NCBI GenBank assembly: GCA_030323885.1
Contig: CM059186.1
Span: forward strand, 150,014,407-150,078,406
Length of the DNA stretch: 64,000 nt
From: Branchipolynoe longqiensis
Taxonomy: Eukaryota; Annelida; Polychaeta; Phyllodocida; Polynoidae
Direction: 5' to 3'
Both the position numbers and the translations under genes were made by a program. A model generated the notes under the pieces. The model did no database searches. It had not been told where the DNA came from and saw only the letters and a program-made list of their open reading frames with translations. Numbering within the stretch: position 1 is the stretch's first letter; each line of letters begins with the position of its first letter. Positions 48,701 to 54,765 of the stretch are shown one piece after another.

Positions 48701-51700
48701 TTCATCTCCTTCGACCAGCAGCTCCATCGAGTTCGCAGAGCGAACCTCATTCAGAGACTGGAGTAAGGTCCCGTCCAAAGTTGGTAACATTTTCATGGTT
48801 GTACAAAGAGTACTATTTTACAGACGTCCCCCTCTTCTCATCAAAGTAGTACAGATGAACATTTTACATACACTTCAATTTGCACTATTAGTGTAAATTA
48901 AATATCAACATTTTTTTAATGATAAAAGTTGTATATGACTAACAGCCCCGCCCACCCCCATCGTATGCTGTGTACGACCATGGAAATGTTGACTGCCCCA
49001 AAGTCATGTCAATCCTTAGTATAAACTCTCTAGTTGAGTATCTATTGCTCACTGGAAGTATCCATTGCTAACTGACTATTGTCCTAAAAAAAGTAACTTT
49101 TAGTTTTTGTCTTTTGGTTCTCGAAAAATGTGCCATCATATAGGGCTTTTAATTCCAAATATCTTTTTGTATAAAAAATATAATGATAGGACAAGTGGAA
49201 CAGGAGTTATGGTTTGGTTTTTTTAAACTGAATTTATTGTTGATAGTCTGGAAATTATTGAAATTAGCTAATTTAATGTGAACATTCTGAAAGAATTATA
49301 AAGATATGGTGGGGGGGAAATTGGGCCTATTATTTGTAGGATGGGATTGAGATTTGTAGAGTAAAATTCTTTAATATTGGACAGATTATATGTAAAATAG
49401 CATCCATGTAGTGGTGGGGGGGGCCTTAAAAACCAAGATTTCCCTAATTTTGAATTTCTGATAACTTCACTGCTTATGAAACAAAACATGTGTTCGGAGA
49501 GTGATAGGAAGTACAAAGGTATCACCATACAGGTTTTTCTTTTGTTGTGGGTTTTGTAGTGGCTTGTATTGTTTTAACTTGAGATTCAAATACAAACCAT
49601 CTAGGATGCCTCTCAGAAATAATGACGTGCAGAAAGAATTTAGTATCGAACTGAACACAGTATATATTTAGCATTTGCTTTGTGTCTGTCACGTATACAA
49701 GCTAGAGGGCATTTATCAGAGTACAGAACTGACCATCTTTGTTTTATTTCTTCCATTTCCAATGTGTTTATCCTTCAACTAATTGGTATTTCATTACTTT
49801 GCAGGCAGTGGTGCCCTGGGCTGGGGTTGGTAGCTCTGGACATGGGCTACAATATGCTGGATATTGTTAAGAATCTACAACCACAGCATCTTCCCTGTAT
49901 CTTCAAGGTTAGTCCTACAGTAGATCTATAGAATCTACTTAATCTATAGGCTGGACGAGGTGGCCGAATCGGTAGAGCGCAGGCTTCCTGTGCGGAAGGT
50001 CGAAAGTTCGAGTCCCAGCCGAGTGAAACCAATGACTTACAAAATTGATACTTGTCACTATCTAGCCTGAGAGTTGGTATTAATAGGATAGGACAAGGAC
50101 TGGTTAGCACAGTATCAGGATAATGTGACTGGGATATCGGGTCCTTGTCCTGGCGGCCTGGTCTTCTACTGGGGCAGCACTATAAAGTTGCCATGAGTGT
50201 GTAGTGACCTTAGATGTTAGGACATAAAATAGCATCTAACAACAAACAAGCAACCTAATCTACATAATTCGCACTCAAGCCTCACTCCACATTCAGGCGG
50301 GTGTGCATTGGGCAGGTAAGGCTATTCCAAGTTCCGCTGGTTCCTCCGGAAGGACTGAAGCTGAGACCCACCTTGCCAGGGCCGTGTTCAGGGTACGCCT
50401 CAGAGTCGACTCTGAGATGGCTCCACGATGTCTTTTTTGCTAATTTGCATTGAACATGTGCCTCGGAGTTGACTGAGATGTTGCGCTTTTCGAGTAGGAG
50501 GCAAAAGCGAACAGTCGGTCGTGCATGCGCACTGAGCAGCAGGGAAGTACATGCCATGGAGGCCTCTATTTTTGTGGCACCTGACAGCAAAATGCCGTTC
50601 AGACTAGTGCGACATTCAGAATTTCTCCAAGGCGCACAGTTAAATACGGCCCAGGTCTCGACTACAGCTTACATGGCCGCAGCTGGTGGAAGATGGTGAA
50701 TACACATATAGAAAGTGGTATTTTATCTAATGTAAAATATTTGCTAAGATAAGTACAAATGTATGGCAACCATTCTACCAAGTTTGGTCATCAGGAGGCA
50801 TGTTGTTATATGTGCAAAGGGAGTTTAAAGTATAAGGTCTAAAGTGAAGCATAGGACTGGGAGGGGACTATCCTCATCTATTGTCATGTAAGCTGTAGCT
50901 ACGACCTGGCGTGCTGAATCACAGCTACTGTTCTTACTGAAGGAAGGACCAGCGGAACTAGGAATTCCAATATTAAAAATGTTATCGCTGAATAAATGAC
51001 AATCGAAAACAATGAACGGATAATTTACTTCTCAATGTAGGTTATACTATATTTATTATGCTAAATTGAAGTATTGAAATGATACAAAATTGCGGAAGTA
51101 ATGCAACAAAAGGGGAAAAAACTAGTGTATTAATTTTAAAACATGTACTTGGAGAGTGGTTTTCTTCAACTATTTTTGGGTTGAATGATAAATGAGTGAG
51201 TGACTGAGAATTTACGTCCTATCTACATCCCAGGTCAATTTAGAATTGGTACCAACTGGTGACAGTGCTCACTCATGGTGACTTTATAGCACTGCCCAAC
51301 TAAGATATAGTGCCATTAACACCATGCTGTGATATCTCACTCAATCACATTTTTTCTGACACTGAACCAGCCGGCCCTTGTACTGTTCTTAGTAATGTCA
51401 AGTGTCGAGCATGGTATAGACAAGTATGCATTTTGAAAGTCTTTAGTTTGACTCGGTGAGGGATTGAAACCACGATGAGAGTCGAGCGTGCTAACCACTT
51501 GTTCATCCGATCCAGTTAAACTGTTTTAGGATCATGTCTATCCCATAACTATTGTAATATAACACTGATGTTCGTGTACTAAACTTTTATTTAAATGGAC
51601 ACAGCTGATGCGTACAAATCTCTTATTTTCTTTGTTTATTTTTCATTATTAGGAATTTCAGGCAAGAGGCGGACTCGAGAATCTGTCATTCTGGACTCCA

Positions 51701-53443
51701 CATGACGATGCTCTCACAAGAGGCACCAGGGCAACTGTTGACTTGGAGAAAGAGACGTCAATGTTTCCCACAGTGGATCCCAAGAACCTGGTCATGGAGC
51801 CGGCAACTCTCTCCACAGTGGACAAACCGGTAAAAAGGACAAAACTGGCCCAGAAGGTGAAAGAGGGAGCAGCCTTGAAGGTAACTCACAGTCATCACAT
51901 AGAAGTCATAGAGGAGCACAGTGGCATTCTTGAGAACGAGGCTCGGTTAGCTGGGGCTATGCGACTCACCCTACAGGAGGGCACATTGAAAAAACAAAAA
52001 CAGGAACAGAAGAAGACGAAAGAACATAGAGGTACACAGGAAGAACATTACAGTCAGATAACAGACACAGGGAACATCAAGACCAAGGCCCAGTTAGCTG
52101 GGACTGTGCGACATGTCCACGAGGAGAAAGCTGCGAAAAAACAAAGGCGGGAACAAACAATGAAAGAACATAGAGGTACGCAGGAAGAAGATTGTAGTCA
52201 GCTAAGAGATACAAAGGACTTCAAGCCCGAGATTTGGTTAGCTGAGACTATGCGACATATTCCAGAGGAGAAAGGACAGGAAAAACTAAAATGGGAACAA
52301 AAGAAGACAAGTGGCCAAGAAAAGAGCAAGGATAGTCAGAAGGTAAAAGCTAGCAAAGAGCAAAATACTAGTCAGGTGGCAGTGGCATCGTTAGCGAAGC
52401 CTTCCATGCTTGTCTTGGAGGGCAAGACAGTAAAGAAAGGAAGGCCAGCAAAGGAAAAGACGAAATATACTCAAGGCACTCAGAAAAAGAGGAAAAGTAG
52501 CCAGGACTTGCATGAAGTTCAGAAAGAGCTCAGTGTTAAGGCTAAAAAGAATACTGAACAGAAGACGCCTTGGTACGAAACACCAGTGATGACAGAAGCT
52601 GTCAGTGTCAGTAAGGCTGAGACAAAGGTGGTAGAAACTGGCAGTGTCAGTAAGTCTGGGACTAAGGAAGCAGATGCTGTCACTGTCAATAAGGCTGTGA
52701 GAAAGGTGGTACAAACTGTCGCTGTCAATAAGGCTGGGACTAAGGAGCCAGAAGCTGTCAGTGTCAGTAAGTCTGGGACTAAGAAGGCAGAAGCTGTCAA
52801 AGTCAGTAAGTCTAGAACTAAGGCAATGGAAGCTGTCAAAGTCAGTAAGTCTGGAACTAAGGAGGCAGAAGCTGTCAGTGTCAGTAAGGCTGAGACTAAG
52901 AAGGCAGAAGCTGTCAGTGTCAACGTTAGTAAGGCTGGCAACCAGGTGGCAAGTGTTTATATGCAGCAGAGACATGCTCCTGATCCTGAGGCAACTCAGG
53001 GCGGCAGTCAATTGTTAGGGAAAGAACCTTACAACTACCCATCACTGACTGAGACTGATAGCAAGGACAGTGAGAACACAGGGTCTGGTCCAGCATACCG
53101 CACATCTGAACCTGAGATTTTGTCCCGGCCATCACTGACTGCTGAATCATCAAAATCTGCCACTTTAGGAGCCGCACCCTCAGCCACAACCCCCTCAGAC
53201 CGCCCTCATAGAAAGCCAGAGAATGTAGCTACAAGGTCAAATGCCTCCACCAGTCCGGTATCACAGCCAATTCTTGAATCAGCGAAGAGCGATATGAAAA
53301 CTGAAAGCATACAAAAACTTGAAGTTGTGACTGGGAAGCTTAGCACAGTTCAGCCCAAGGCAGTGGTGGCTGAGGATGCTACCAGCGTCTCAGTAGCAGC
53401 CAAGCAGAAAAAGCCATGGTGGAAAAAACTGTTTGGAAGTTAG
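32131..53443 (+). CDS. TFB2M: TFB2M-like mitochondrial transcription factor with a long C-terminal extension
   Basis: Nine coding exons: 32131-32368, 34805-34896, 36216-36333, 37399-37547, 38970-39071, 39582-39635, 48605-48762, 49805-49907 and 51653-53443. All borders are GT-AG with matching phases, giving 934 codons. An in-frame TGA directly precedes the ATG. Residues 1-35 are hydrophobic and basic, like a mitochondrial presequence. PRLIDKRVAQDV opens a KsgA/TFBM methyltransferase fold; VYECCPGKGLLSEAL is SAM motif I across the first junction. The NxPF/Y catalytic motif is absent (GIGHPKD instead), as expected of TFB2M rather than TFB1M. In mitochondria TFB2M melts promoters with POLRMT. The core ends near residue 355. 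The remainder (~580 residues, one exon) has three ~48-residue repeats (426-570), nine 13-residue repeats (653-771) and a basic-aromatic tail (KKPWWKKLFGS). The usual protein is ~400 aa. Intron 6 (9 kb) holds a DIRS element and a Gag-bearing element. Confidence 0.82.
32386..32880 (-). repeat. SINE copy interrupted by a TA-flanked MITE
   Basis: The reverse SINE body is present in two parts, 32386-32482 (ACGGTTATATCAGGATGGGC) and 32664-32880 (CTACCCCACAG, GATATCCCATGCAGTC, CAGTCCTTGCCCTGGG). The MITE at 32483-32663 lies between them. It sits in intron 1 of the TFB2M-like gene. Confidence 0.7.
32483..32663. mobile_element. TA-flanked MITE (Tc1/mariner or pogo type), second copy
   Basis: TA-CAGTAAAACCACCTCC at the left and GGGAATGTTTACTG-TA at the right are inverted. 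The interior carries TTTGGGTCCCAAACGATC, the reverse of the 4579-4775 copy. It is inserted in a SINE, so it is younger than that SINE. Confidence 0.8.
33392..33447 (+). repeat. Short repeat with (AATC)n tail, forward copy
   Basis: CGCCATGAATATGGCCTTTG, CACGACGTAAAACAACCACC and AATCAATCAA give the forward version of the units at 1321 and 7343. Confidence 0.6.
33913..34756. mobile_element. MITE (AAGCTAAGATTCC ends) with nested hAT derivative
   Basis: The left end TAAGCTAAGATTCCATATAC is followed within 30 bp by the hAT-type insert. The rest of this MITE resumes at about 34522 (ACACGGTATGAAAATACGAC, GTGGTGCTTCCATATGTCC) and closes with TGGAATCTTAGCTTTA at 34756. It is the second copy of the 23862-24509 family. 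Confidence 0.7.
33942..34521 (+). mobile_element. Non-autonomous hAT copy
   Basis: CAGGGATGGAAGATGTCCGC at the left and TTTCCGCTTTT...CACTTTCATC at the right match the two ends of the 55370-59014 element. The interior includes CTTCCGGGAATTTTCCGCG, shared with 1-476. It has no transposase. The last bases of the right TIR are worn. Confidence 0.7.
34805..34896 (+). CDS. TFB2M: TFB2M-like exon 2: SAM motif I/II
   Basis: Acceptor TCAAAG, donor GAG/GTAAAT. It encodes GKGLLSEALLNVG followed by LVLLEPQQKYWPRLE. The acidic residue of LLE is at the usual ribose-binding position of motif II. Confidence 0.85.
35109..35607. mobile_element. Foldback, ~46-bp arms, around a fragment of the 200-bp unit
   Basis: CGGTGTCATGGTATAAAACC...GCAGCCCCTGCCGTG at the left is inverted at 35561-35607 (CACGGCAGGGGCTGCGAT...CATGACACCGG). 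Between the arms, 35345-35490 is a copy of the ~200-bp unit of the 26.7-29.9 kb foldback. Confidence 0.75.
35640..36720. repeat. Segments rich in ACCCTTGAAAA motifs
   Basis: AAAACCCTTGAAAA or close variants recur at 35683, 35711, 35970, 36010, 36412, 36455 and 36490, flanking exon 3 of the TFB2M-like gene on both sides. They may be parts of one dispersed element interrupted by the exon-bearing sequence or two separate copies. No termini could be fixed. Confidence 0.45.
36216..36333 (+). CDS. TFB2M: TFB2M-like exon 3
   Basis: Acceptor ATTACAG, donor GAAG/GTTCG. It encodes DLVNRNEQVKLEKESLFQKR followed by a proline/lysine segment ending KSHTWSE. This corresponds to the variable segment between motifs II and IV of TFB2M proteins. 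Confidence 0.75.
36806..36985 (-). repeat. SINE body fragment
   Basis: Reverse body: ACGGGTACCGATTTGTGACA, CTCACTGGAAGACCAGGCCG, CCCGATATCCCACTCATTC, CTGATACTGAG. The head is missing. Confidence 0.8.
37399..37547 (+). CDS. TFB2M: TFB2M-like exon 4: degenerate motif IV
   Basis: Acceptor CTGCCAG, donor CCAG/GTACG. QVQVVGIGHPKDIGLWMA replaces the NLPY/NLPF catalytic motif of active dimethylases. It is followed by RFPHHQGRAQLFLLVSGREH, the beta strand ending in the conserved G-x-E position. Confidence 0.8.
37654..38021. mobile_element. MITE, GCATAGTCCGATGA family, near-complete copy
   Basis: TTAAGCCTGCATAGTCCGAT at the left is inverted at the right as ATCGGATTATGGAACTTTAA. The ends are close to TTAA, and the interior contains AATTTTCAAAATC and its inverse. 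It lies in intron 4 of the TFB2M-like gene. Confidence 0.65.
38085..38265 (+). repeat. SINE body fragment
   Basis: Forward body: AAATTGATAATTGTCGCTAC, ATAGGGCAAGGACTGGTAGG, GAGTGGGATATTGGGGTC, GTCGCCATGAGTGTGCACTG. Confidence 0.75.
38290..38630 (+). repeat. 112-bp tandem repeat, three copies
   Basis: CTCAGGTTGATTTGTCCTCA starts at 38291, 38403 and 38515, an exact period of 112 bp. Each copy includes GGCTTGTATCACA, ATTGTGCATTGTTATG and AATGCAAAGCGCAAGTG. The third copy has a short insertion (ATAGGGTCTTT). All three copies are open in one frame, but the sequence sits in an intron and no splice-linked exon use is evident. Confidence 0.9.
38636..38960 (-). repeat. SINE, rearranged copy
   Basis: 38636-38815 is the reversed body (ACAGTGCGCACTC, GATATCCCACTG, CTGAGCCAACCAG). 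38808-38860 reads forward (TCCTGATATGACGG, AAACTCCAACAACCAACG). The two joined pieces in opposite orientation imply a rearrangement or two insertions. Confidence 0.65.
38970..39071 (+). CDS. TFB2M: TFB2M-like exon 5
   Basis: A phase-0 exon of 34 codons, acceptor GGTTACAG, donor AAAA/GTAAGT. It encodes LMVNQDDALGG...VHDYQLYYRISTLLK, the helix after motif IV. Confidence 0.8.
39582..39635 (+). CDS. TFB2M: TFB2M-like exon 6
   Basis: A phase-0 exon of 18 codons, acceptor CATGCAG, donor AAAG/GTGAG, encoding IPKLALDGEVDYRSKVPK. The following intron is 8,969 nt because it holds a DIRS retrotransposon and the GC-rich Gag-bearing element. Confidence 0.75.
39724..39784. repeat. (TA)n microsatellite, left flank of the DIRS element
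   Basis: About 30 uninterrupted TA units end exactly where the DIRS element starts. A similar TA tract follows the element at 45231-45262, so the element is inserted within a TA array. Confidence 0.95.
39785..39855 (+). repeat. DIRS left terminus and ITR
   Basis: 39785-39829 (TTTTACCTCGGTATACCGGC...) is copied in inverse at 44866-44910 with one mismatch. 39823-39854 is the perfect inverse of 45113-45144. Confidence 0.9.
40524..41848 (+). pseudogene. DIRS Gag-like ORF, two overlapping frames
   Basis: The first frame opens at ATG 40524 (an in-frame TTG lies at 40506) and runs to about 41024. It is acidic, then basic. The second frame (coding from about 40910 to 41848) continues with an SSSDSS-type acidic run, a helical domain (GHFTTFKPVEVINKLTEQIS) and an RG-rich C terminus (RRGGRPFRGG, QRGRGRG) suited to nucleic-acid binding. 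The change is -1 and falls in an A/G-rich tract (AAAGAAAAAGAAAAAGAAAG, 40925-40945). It is either a one-base indel or a programmed frameshift site. The flanking ORFs are intact. No CCHC knuckle is seen; the RG tail may replace it. Confidence 0.7.
41887..43776 (+). CDS. DIRS reverse transcriptase / RNase H polyprotein
   Basis: 629 residues, intact. RT motifs are in order: FSTPKPDGSIRMILDLTKLN, SVDLSDAYY, FTCLPNGLACAP, and the catalytic FPYIDDS (YIDD box) near residue 210. RNase H follows with TDAS, LELRA, MDNTTA and the NCLADKMSR end (about residues 375-485). The last part (DIDLFASRNN, then FPPF) is the segment that follows RNase H in DIRS proteins and has been compared to a Dam-like methyltransferase; I make no activity claim for it. 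The 3' end overlaps the recombinase ORF by 151 nt in another frame, a typical DIRS arrangement. Confidence 0.93.
   Translation: MVTEETQTDVSLFQAGNIVNCLERWQQLTTNPEVLSIVRGIANPFTELPVQKRAPFPYKFNSHEKFQLNEQVGVFEAKGIVKRVEHTRGEFISNIFSTPKPDGSIRMILDLTKLNEIIEYQHFKMFSLETARELITPECWLASVDLSDAYYTVPIQEGFRTFLRFVWNDQLFEFTCLPNGLACAPQLFTKLLKPVFSNMAKLGHCMFPYIDDSFIMGQSFEQCELAVQDLCKLFSNLGFFIHAKKSVFSPTKQLQCLGFILDTTAMTVSLTQQKKDKLRDTAIQLLDISRPKIRQVAVLIGIMISYSLAILYGAAHIKSLEIDKNLALARTKGNFEKTMFISESGLANIFWWLSHFDNSPNPIRMGEPNTTVTTDASLQGWGAHRNDVATGGRWLDSEISEHINVLELRAIYLGLTSLVKVPKNNVCILMDNTTATGYVRNMGGTKSIKCNELALLIWNWAQKFDVWLTITHIPGTQNCLADKMSRHFHDHLEWSLNPSIFKHICQLWGWPDIDLFASRNNFKLEKYVSWHPEPNAWHIDAFSLTWQNHFFYIFPPFTIISKVARKILMEKTHAILIVPEWDTQPWLARLVATAKSMLRFLRYQGNLKHQGPLACHGNVSTTPLVAFLF
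43626..44735 (+). CDS. DIRS tyrosine recombinase
   Basis: 369 residues, intact. The N-terminal core-binding region includes TYLKKWGIYC. The catalytic residues of tyrosine recombinases are visible: Arg in VTGHRGQT (about residue 208), His-x-x-Arg in SSHSTRGA (about 319), His/Trp in LAHAGWKTA (about 340) and the nucleophile Tyr in FAKHYHK (about 351). The ATG at 43626 lies within the RT/RH ORF. It would insert the circular DNA intermediate. Confidence 0.93.
   Translation: MGHSTLASETSRDGQKHAALPKIPRKSETSGTVSVPRKRVDDSFGSIPFLNKYLEQFGLDKITQQRLVSHAWRKGTVKMYTTYLKKWGIYCLLKKVKPMNPTISQVGRFLRFLEDEGLGYGAINAARCALSIILPRINGETMGKHHVICWIVRSIYQRNPPKPKYNRFWDVSLVFKLFKDWPENKFLDVKLLGFKVALLLLLVTGHRGQTIVALSLNGLEIDSKEATFDLTTLLKSNRLGDPLSTISVTSFTEDRKLCVVSAIRTYISKTRIIRNSRQLLVSFIKPHKGISRDTLARWTMTVLKLSGVNTNRYSSHSTRGAMVSKARSLGISVKRILAHAGWKTARSFAKHYHKRLEKPQPIAQRLLTN
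44866..45000 (-). repeat. DIRS internal complementary region (ICR)
   Basis: 44866-44910 is the inverse of the left terminus (39785-39829). 44912-45000 is the inverse of the right terminus (45141-45229) with one mismatch. They abut with one extra T, so the ICR is complementary to a joined right-left junction, as required in the DIRS model for completing the termini. Confidence 0.92.
45113..45229 (+). repeat. DIRS right ITR and terminus
   Basis: 45113-45144 (ATTGCTGGACCCGGATGTGC...) is the perfect inverse of the left ITR. 45141-45229 carries the right extremity copied in inverse in the ICR; with it, a hairpin of about 89-bp arms is possible. Confidence 0.9.
45290..45480 (-). repeat. SINE head fragment
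   Basis: Reverse head with tRNA-like boxes: GACAACTATCAATTTTTAAG, GGCCAGGGTTCAAACTCGG, GGACGCTCAACTCATTCAGC. It lies just right of the DIRS element. Confidence 0.65.
45955..46010. repeat. 27-bp tandem duplication
   Basis: CTCCCTCAGGCACTCGCCAT followed by CCTGCCG occurs twice in a row upstream of the Gag-like start. A similar 36-bp duplication (GACCACAGCCCAGCCCAGCC...) is at 47398-47470. Confidence 0.9.
46080..47828 (+). pseudogene. Gag-like gene with zinc finger, frameshifted
   Basis: The likely start is ATG 46080. The first frame is basic then Pro/Ala/Ser-rich and leads into a short helix (ILEALQRLLDRA). At about 46278 the frame must change to continue with DIHARMDALEAGEARPAPE. The central domain (about 46590-46960: YIFPSDLVERG, SLALLTLIDHPDF, YPWPTVRRYSETVFTWIADG) looks like the globular domain of retroelement Gag-like proteins. 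Near 47000 a second frame change leads to PCPAWNR, HVCAYC and MHSEAGC, a C/H zinc-finger pattern seen in Gag proteins of tyrosine-recombinase retroelements, and then a Pro-rich tail. Two frame changes in GC-rich sequence mean either decay or base errors. No RT or integrase is attached. Family assignment is inference. Confidence 0.6.
47983..47988 (+). terminator. Poly(A) signal of the GC-rich element
   Basis: AATAAA follows the Gag-like ORF by about 155 nt on the same strand, after a TG-rich stretch. The cassette therefore seems to have its own 3' end. Confidence 0.5.
48605..48762 (+). CDS. TFB2M: TFB2M-like exon 7
   Basis: Acceptor GGTGGCAG, donor CTGGA/GTAAGG. It encodes TATWDQNNYYLMEVTPRADL and then FTSFISFDQQLHRVRRANLI, the start of the C-terminal helical subdomain of the TFBM fold. 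The ME-TPR segment corresponds to the region after the methyltransferase core. Confidence 0.8.
49590..49755. repeat. Dispersed repeat, second copy at 540-745
   Basis: It shares GAACTGAACA, GTACAGAACTGA and TTCTTCC blocks in the same order with 540-745. Confidence 0.5.
49805..49907 (+). CDS. TFB2M: TFB2M-like exon 8
   Basis: Acceptor TTTGCAG, donor CAAG/GTTAGT. It encodes QWCPGLGLVALDMGYNMLDI and then VKNLQPQHLPCIFK, helical C-terminal domain. A GCAG four bases downstream of the chosen acceptor would put the exon out of frame, so 49805 is preferred. Confidence 0.8.
49949..50265 (+). repeat. tRNA-headed SINE, complete copy
   Basis: The head has a box A-like TGGCCGAATCGGTAGAGC and a box B-like AGTTCGAGTCC, as in a Leu/Ser-type tRNA. 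The body follows: AAATTGATACTTGTCACTAT, GGACAAGGACTGGTTAG, GGGATATCGGGTC, CACTATAAAGTTGCCATG. The 3' end is AACAACAAACAAGCAAC. It is in intron 8 of the TFB2M-like gene. Confidence 0.88.
50318..50975. mobile_element. Foldback element of ~650 bp
   Basis: ATTCCAAGTTCCGCTGGTTC at the left is inverted near 50935-50970 (GGACCAGCGGAACTAGGAAT). The middle has paired TCGACTCTGAG/CTCAGAGTCGA words and an AGTCG...AGATG repeat. There is no coding ORF. Confidence 0.65.
51205..51515 (-). repeat. tRNA-headed SINE, near-complete reverse copy
   Basis: Reverse order: TTACGTCCTATCTACATCCC, GGTACCAACTGGTGACAGTG, GATATCTCACTCAATC, CTGAACCAGCC, then the head (TTTGACTCGGTGAGGGATTG, CGTGCTAACCACTTGTTCAT). Confidence 0.85.
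51653..53443 (+). CDS. TFB2M: TFB2M-like exon 9: end of fold plus repetitive extension
   Basis: The acceptor ATTATTAG joins in phase 0 to EFQARGGLENLSFWTPHDD, which should close the TFB2M fold. The same uninterrupted frame then runs to the stop at 53443. It is rich in K, E, S, T and Q. Three units of ~48 residues share LAGAMR/LAGTVR/LAETMR and EHRGTQEE; nine units of 13 residues follow the pattern EAVSVSKSGTKKA (39-nt repeat, 52595-52951); the end is KQKKPWWKKLFGS. Repeat copies differ at many positions yet keep the frame with no stops, which supports coding function. Confidence 0.8.
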   Translation, partial: EFQARGGLENLSFWTPHDDALTRGTRATVDLEKETSMFPTVDPKNLVMEPATLSTVDKPVKRTKLAQKVKEGAALKVTHSHHIEVIEEHSGILENEARLAGAMRLTLQEGTLKKQKQEQKKTKEHRGTQEEHYSQITDTGNIKTKAQLAGTVRHVHEEKAAKKQRREQTMKEHRGTQEEDCSQLRDTKDFKPEIWLAETMRHIPEEKGQEKLKWEQKKTSGQEKSKDSQKVKASKEQNTSQVAVASLAKPSMLVLEGKTVKKGRPAKEKTKYTQGTQKKRKSSQDLHEVQKELSVKAKKNTEQKTPWYETPVMTEAVSVSKAETKVVETGSVSKSGTKEADAVTVNKAVRKVVQTVAVNKAGTKEPEAVSVSKSGTKKAEAVKVSKSRTKAMEAVKVSKSGTKEAEAVSVSKAETKKAEAVSVNVSKAGNQVASVYMQQRHAPDPEATQGGSQLLGKEPYNYPSLTETDSKDSENTGSGPAYRTSEPEILSRPSLTAESSKSATLGAAPSATTPSDRPHRKPENVATRSNASTSPVSQPILESAKSDMKTESIQKLEVVTGKLSTVQPKAVVAEDATSVSVAAKQKKPWWKKLFGS

Positions 53444-53488
53444 GAGTGGCTTCAGAATCCCCCAAATCAGTGTGAAACTATAATATTA

Positions 53489-53790
53489 TTAAAGCTGCAT
53501 AGTCCGATGAAAGCATCGAATTTTCAAAACCGAAGCAATTATCTATACTTGATTGTACATTTCCATTATTAAGGATTTGGTCTGCATATAAGGGGGTACT
53601 AAGCCAATTTAATAGAACCCATTACTGCTGAAACCCTATGATGTCAGGCATACTTGCCTAAATTATCTCCAAAGTTAGACATTTAAAATAAAAAGTCACT
53701 CCAAACTGAAGTAATGTAAATTATAACGATCAATCTAATGTAATTATCTCAGAAAATGGCAACAATTCAAATCCATCGGACTATGCAACT
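53489..53790. mobile_element. MITE, GCATAGTCCGATGA family, complete copy
   Basis: TTAAAGCTGCATAGTCCGAT at the left is inverted at the right (ATCGGACTATGCAACT). The interior has AAGTCACTCCAAACTGAAGT and related palindromic words. It starts 46 bp after the TFB2M-like stop codon, so it is likely in the 3' UTR. Confidence 0.8.
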
Positions 53791-53827
53791 GTATGTAGAG
53801 TTTGAAGTTTAAATCTTTGATCTCCTA

Positions 53828-53929
53828 AATAAATAACTGATTGCTTGCTTACTTTGGCTTGTTTTGTTTCTTTTATCTAAAGAGAAACACAAGGTCATGA
53901 AATTGACGAAAAACTCCATTGCCAATAAA
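53828..53929 (+). terminator. Candidate poly(A) signals of the TFB2M-like gene
   Basis: AATAAA occurs at 53828-53833 and again at 53924-53929, about 385 and 480 nt after the stop. Using either would put the MITE at 53489-53790 inside the 3' UTR. Confidence 0.45.
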
Positions 53930-54438
53930 AATCGTTTTGACTGATCGAATTCAGCTGAAATTGGAAGTTGATGGACCCATCTCACTGGACACTACCTGAG
54001 AAGCCTACACTTATATACTGGTCAACAAAAACTGTCGCTGGATTCATTATTCCTTGATGTAATAGTGTTACCATGTTAAGCGAACATATGGTTAAGATTT
54101 AGCAAGCCGACTTATAAGACTTTTCTGTAACATTGTATGGTGAACTGCAGATATTTCAAGGCCTTCTATGATAAGAGTGCATTATGAAACAATTTGTATT
54201 ATGTGTGGTAATCTATGCTTGATATAATATAAGTTATGTGTAATGCTTAAGATCTGGTCACTTGACTTTAACATATTTTTTTATATGACTTCGCCATATT
54301 TTAGCAAAATTCTGTGAATATTAACTGTGAAAGTGCACTTGGAACTGCTAAGAATTGATTAAAATATATTAACCAGGAATAATCCTATTTGACTACGGTA
54401 ATTCTGATTAAGTAAACTTGTGTTGGTCATTTTACCCT

Positions 54439-54765
54439 ACCGGCCGCGGTGGCCGTATCGGTAGAGTACGGGCCTCGCGTGCGGGAGATGGGAGTTTGGT
54501 TCCTGGTCAAGTCAAACCAATGACTTATAAAATTGATACTTGTAGCTTCCTAGGCTGGTGCTCGGCATTACTAAGATAGGGCAAGGACTGGTTAGCTCAG
54601 TGTCAGGATAATGTGACTGAGTGGGATATCGGGTCATGGTGCCAGTGGCCTGATTTCCCAGTGGGGCAGCACTATAAAGTCACCATGAGTGAACACTGCC
54701 AGAATTGGAACCTATCCTGATATGACCTTAGATACTACAAGGATGTAAAACTCCAACAACCAACC
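54439..54765 (+). repeat. tRNA-headed SINE, complete copy
   Basis: The head GGTGGCCGTATCGGTAGAGT and GAGTTTGGTTCCTGG keep degenerate A and B boxes. The body and 3' end are as in 49949-50265, ending AAACTCCAACAACCAACC. Confidence 0.88.

Noticed and set aside
48678..48896. Alternative reading frame over exon 7
   Set aside because: Only the frame giving EVTPRADL continues correctly into exon 8 and matches the TFBM fold.
49949..50022. Possible functional tRNA gene
   Set aside because: It continues directly into the SINE body shared by other copies, and the cloverleaf is imperfect.
52391..53011. 206-codon minus-strand ORF opposite the TFB2M-like extension
   Set aside because: It is the mirror of the 39-nt repeats, which stay open on both strands; only the plus frame connects to exons.
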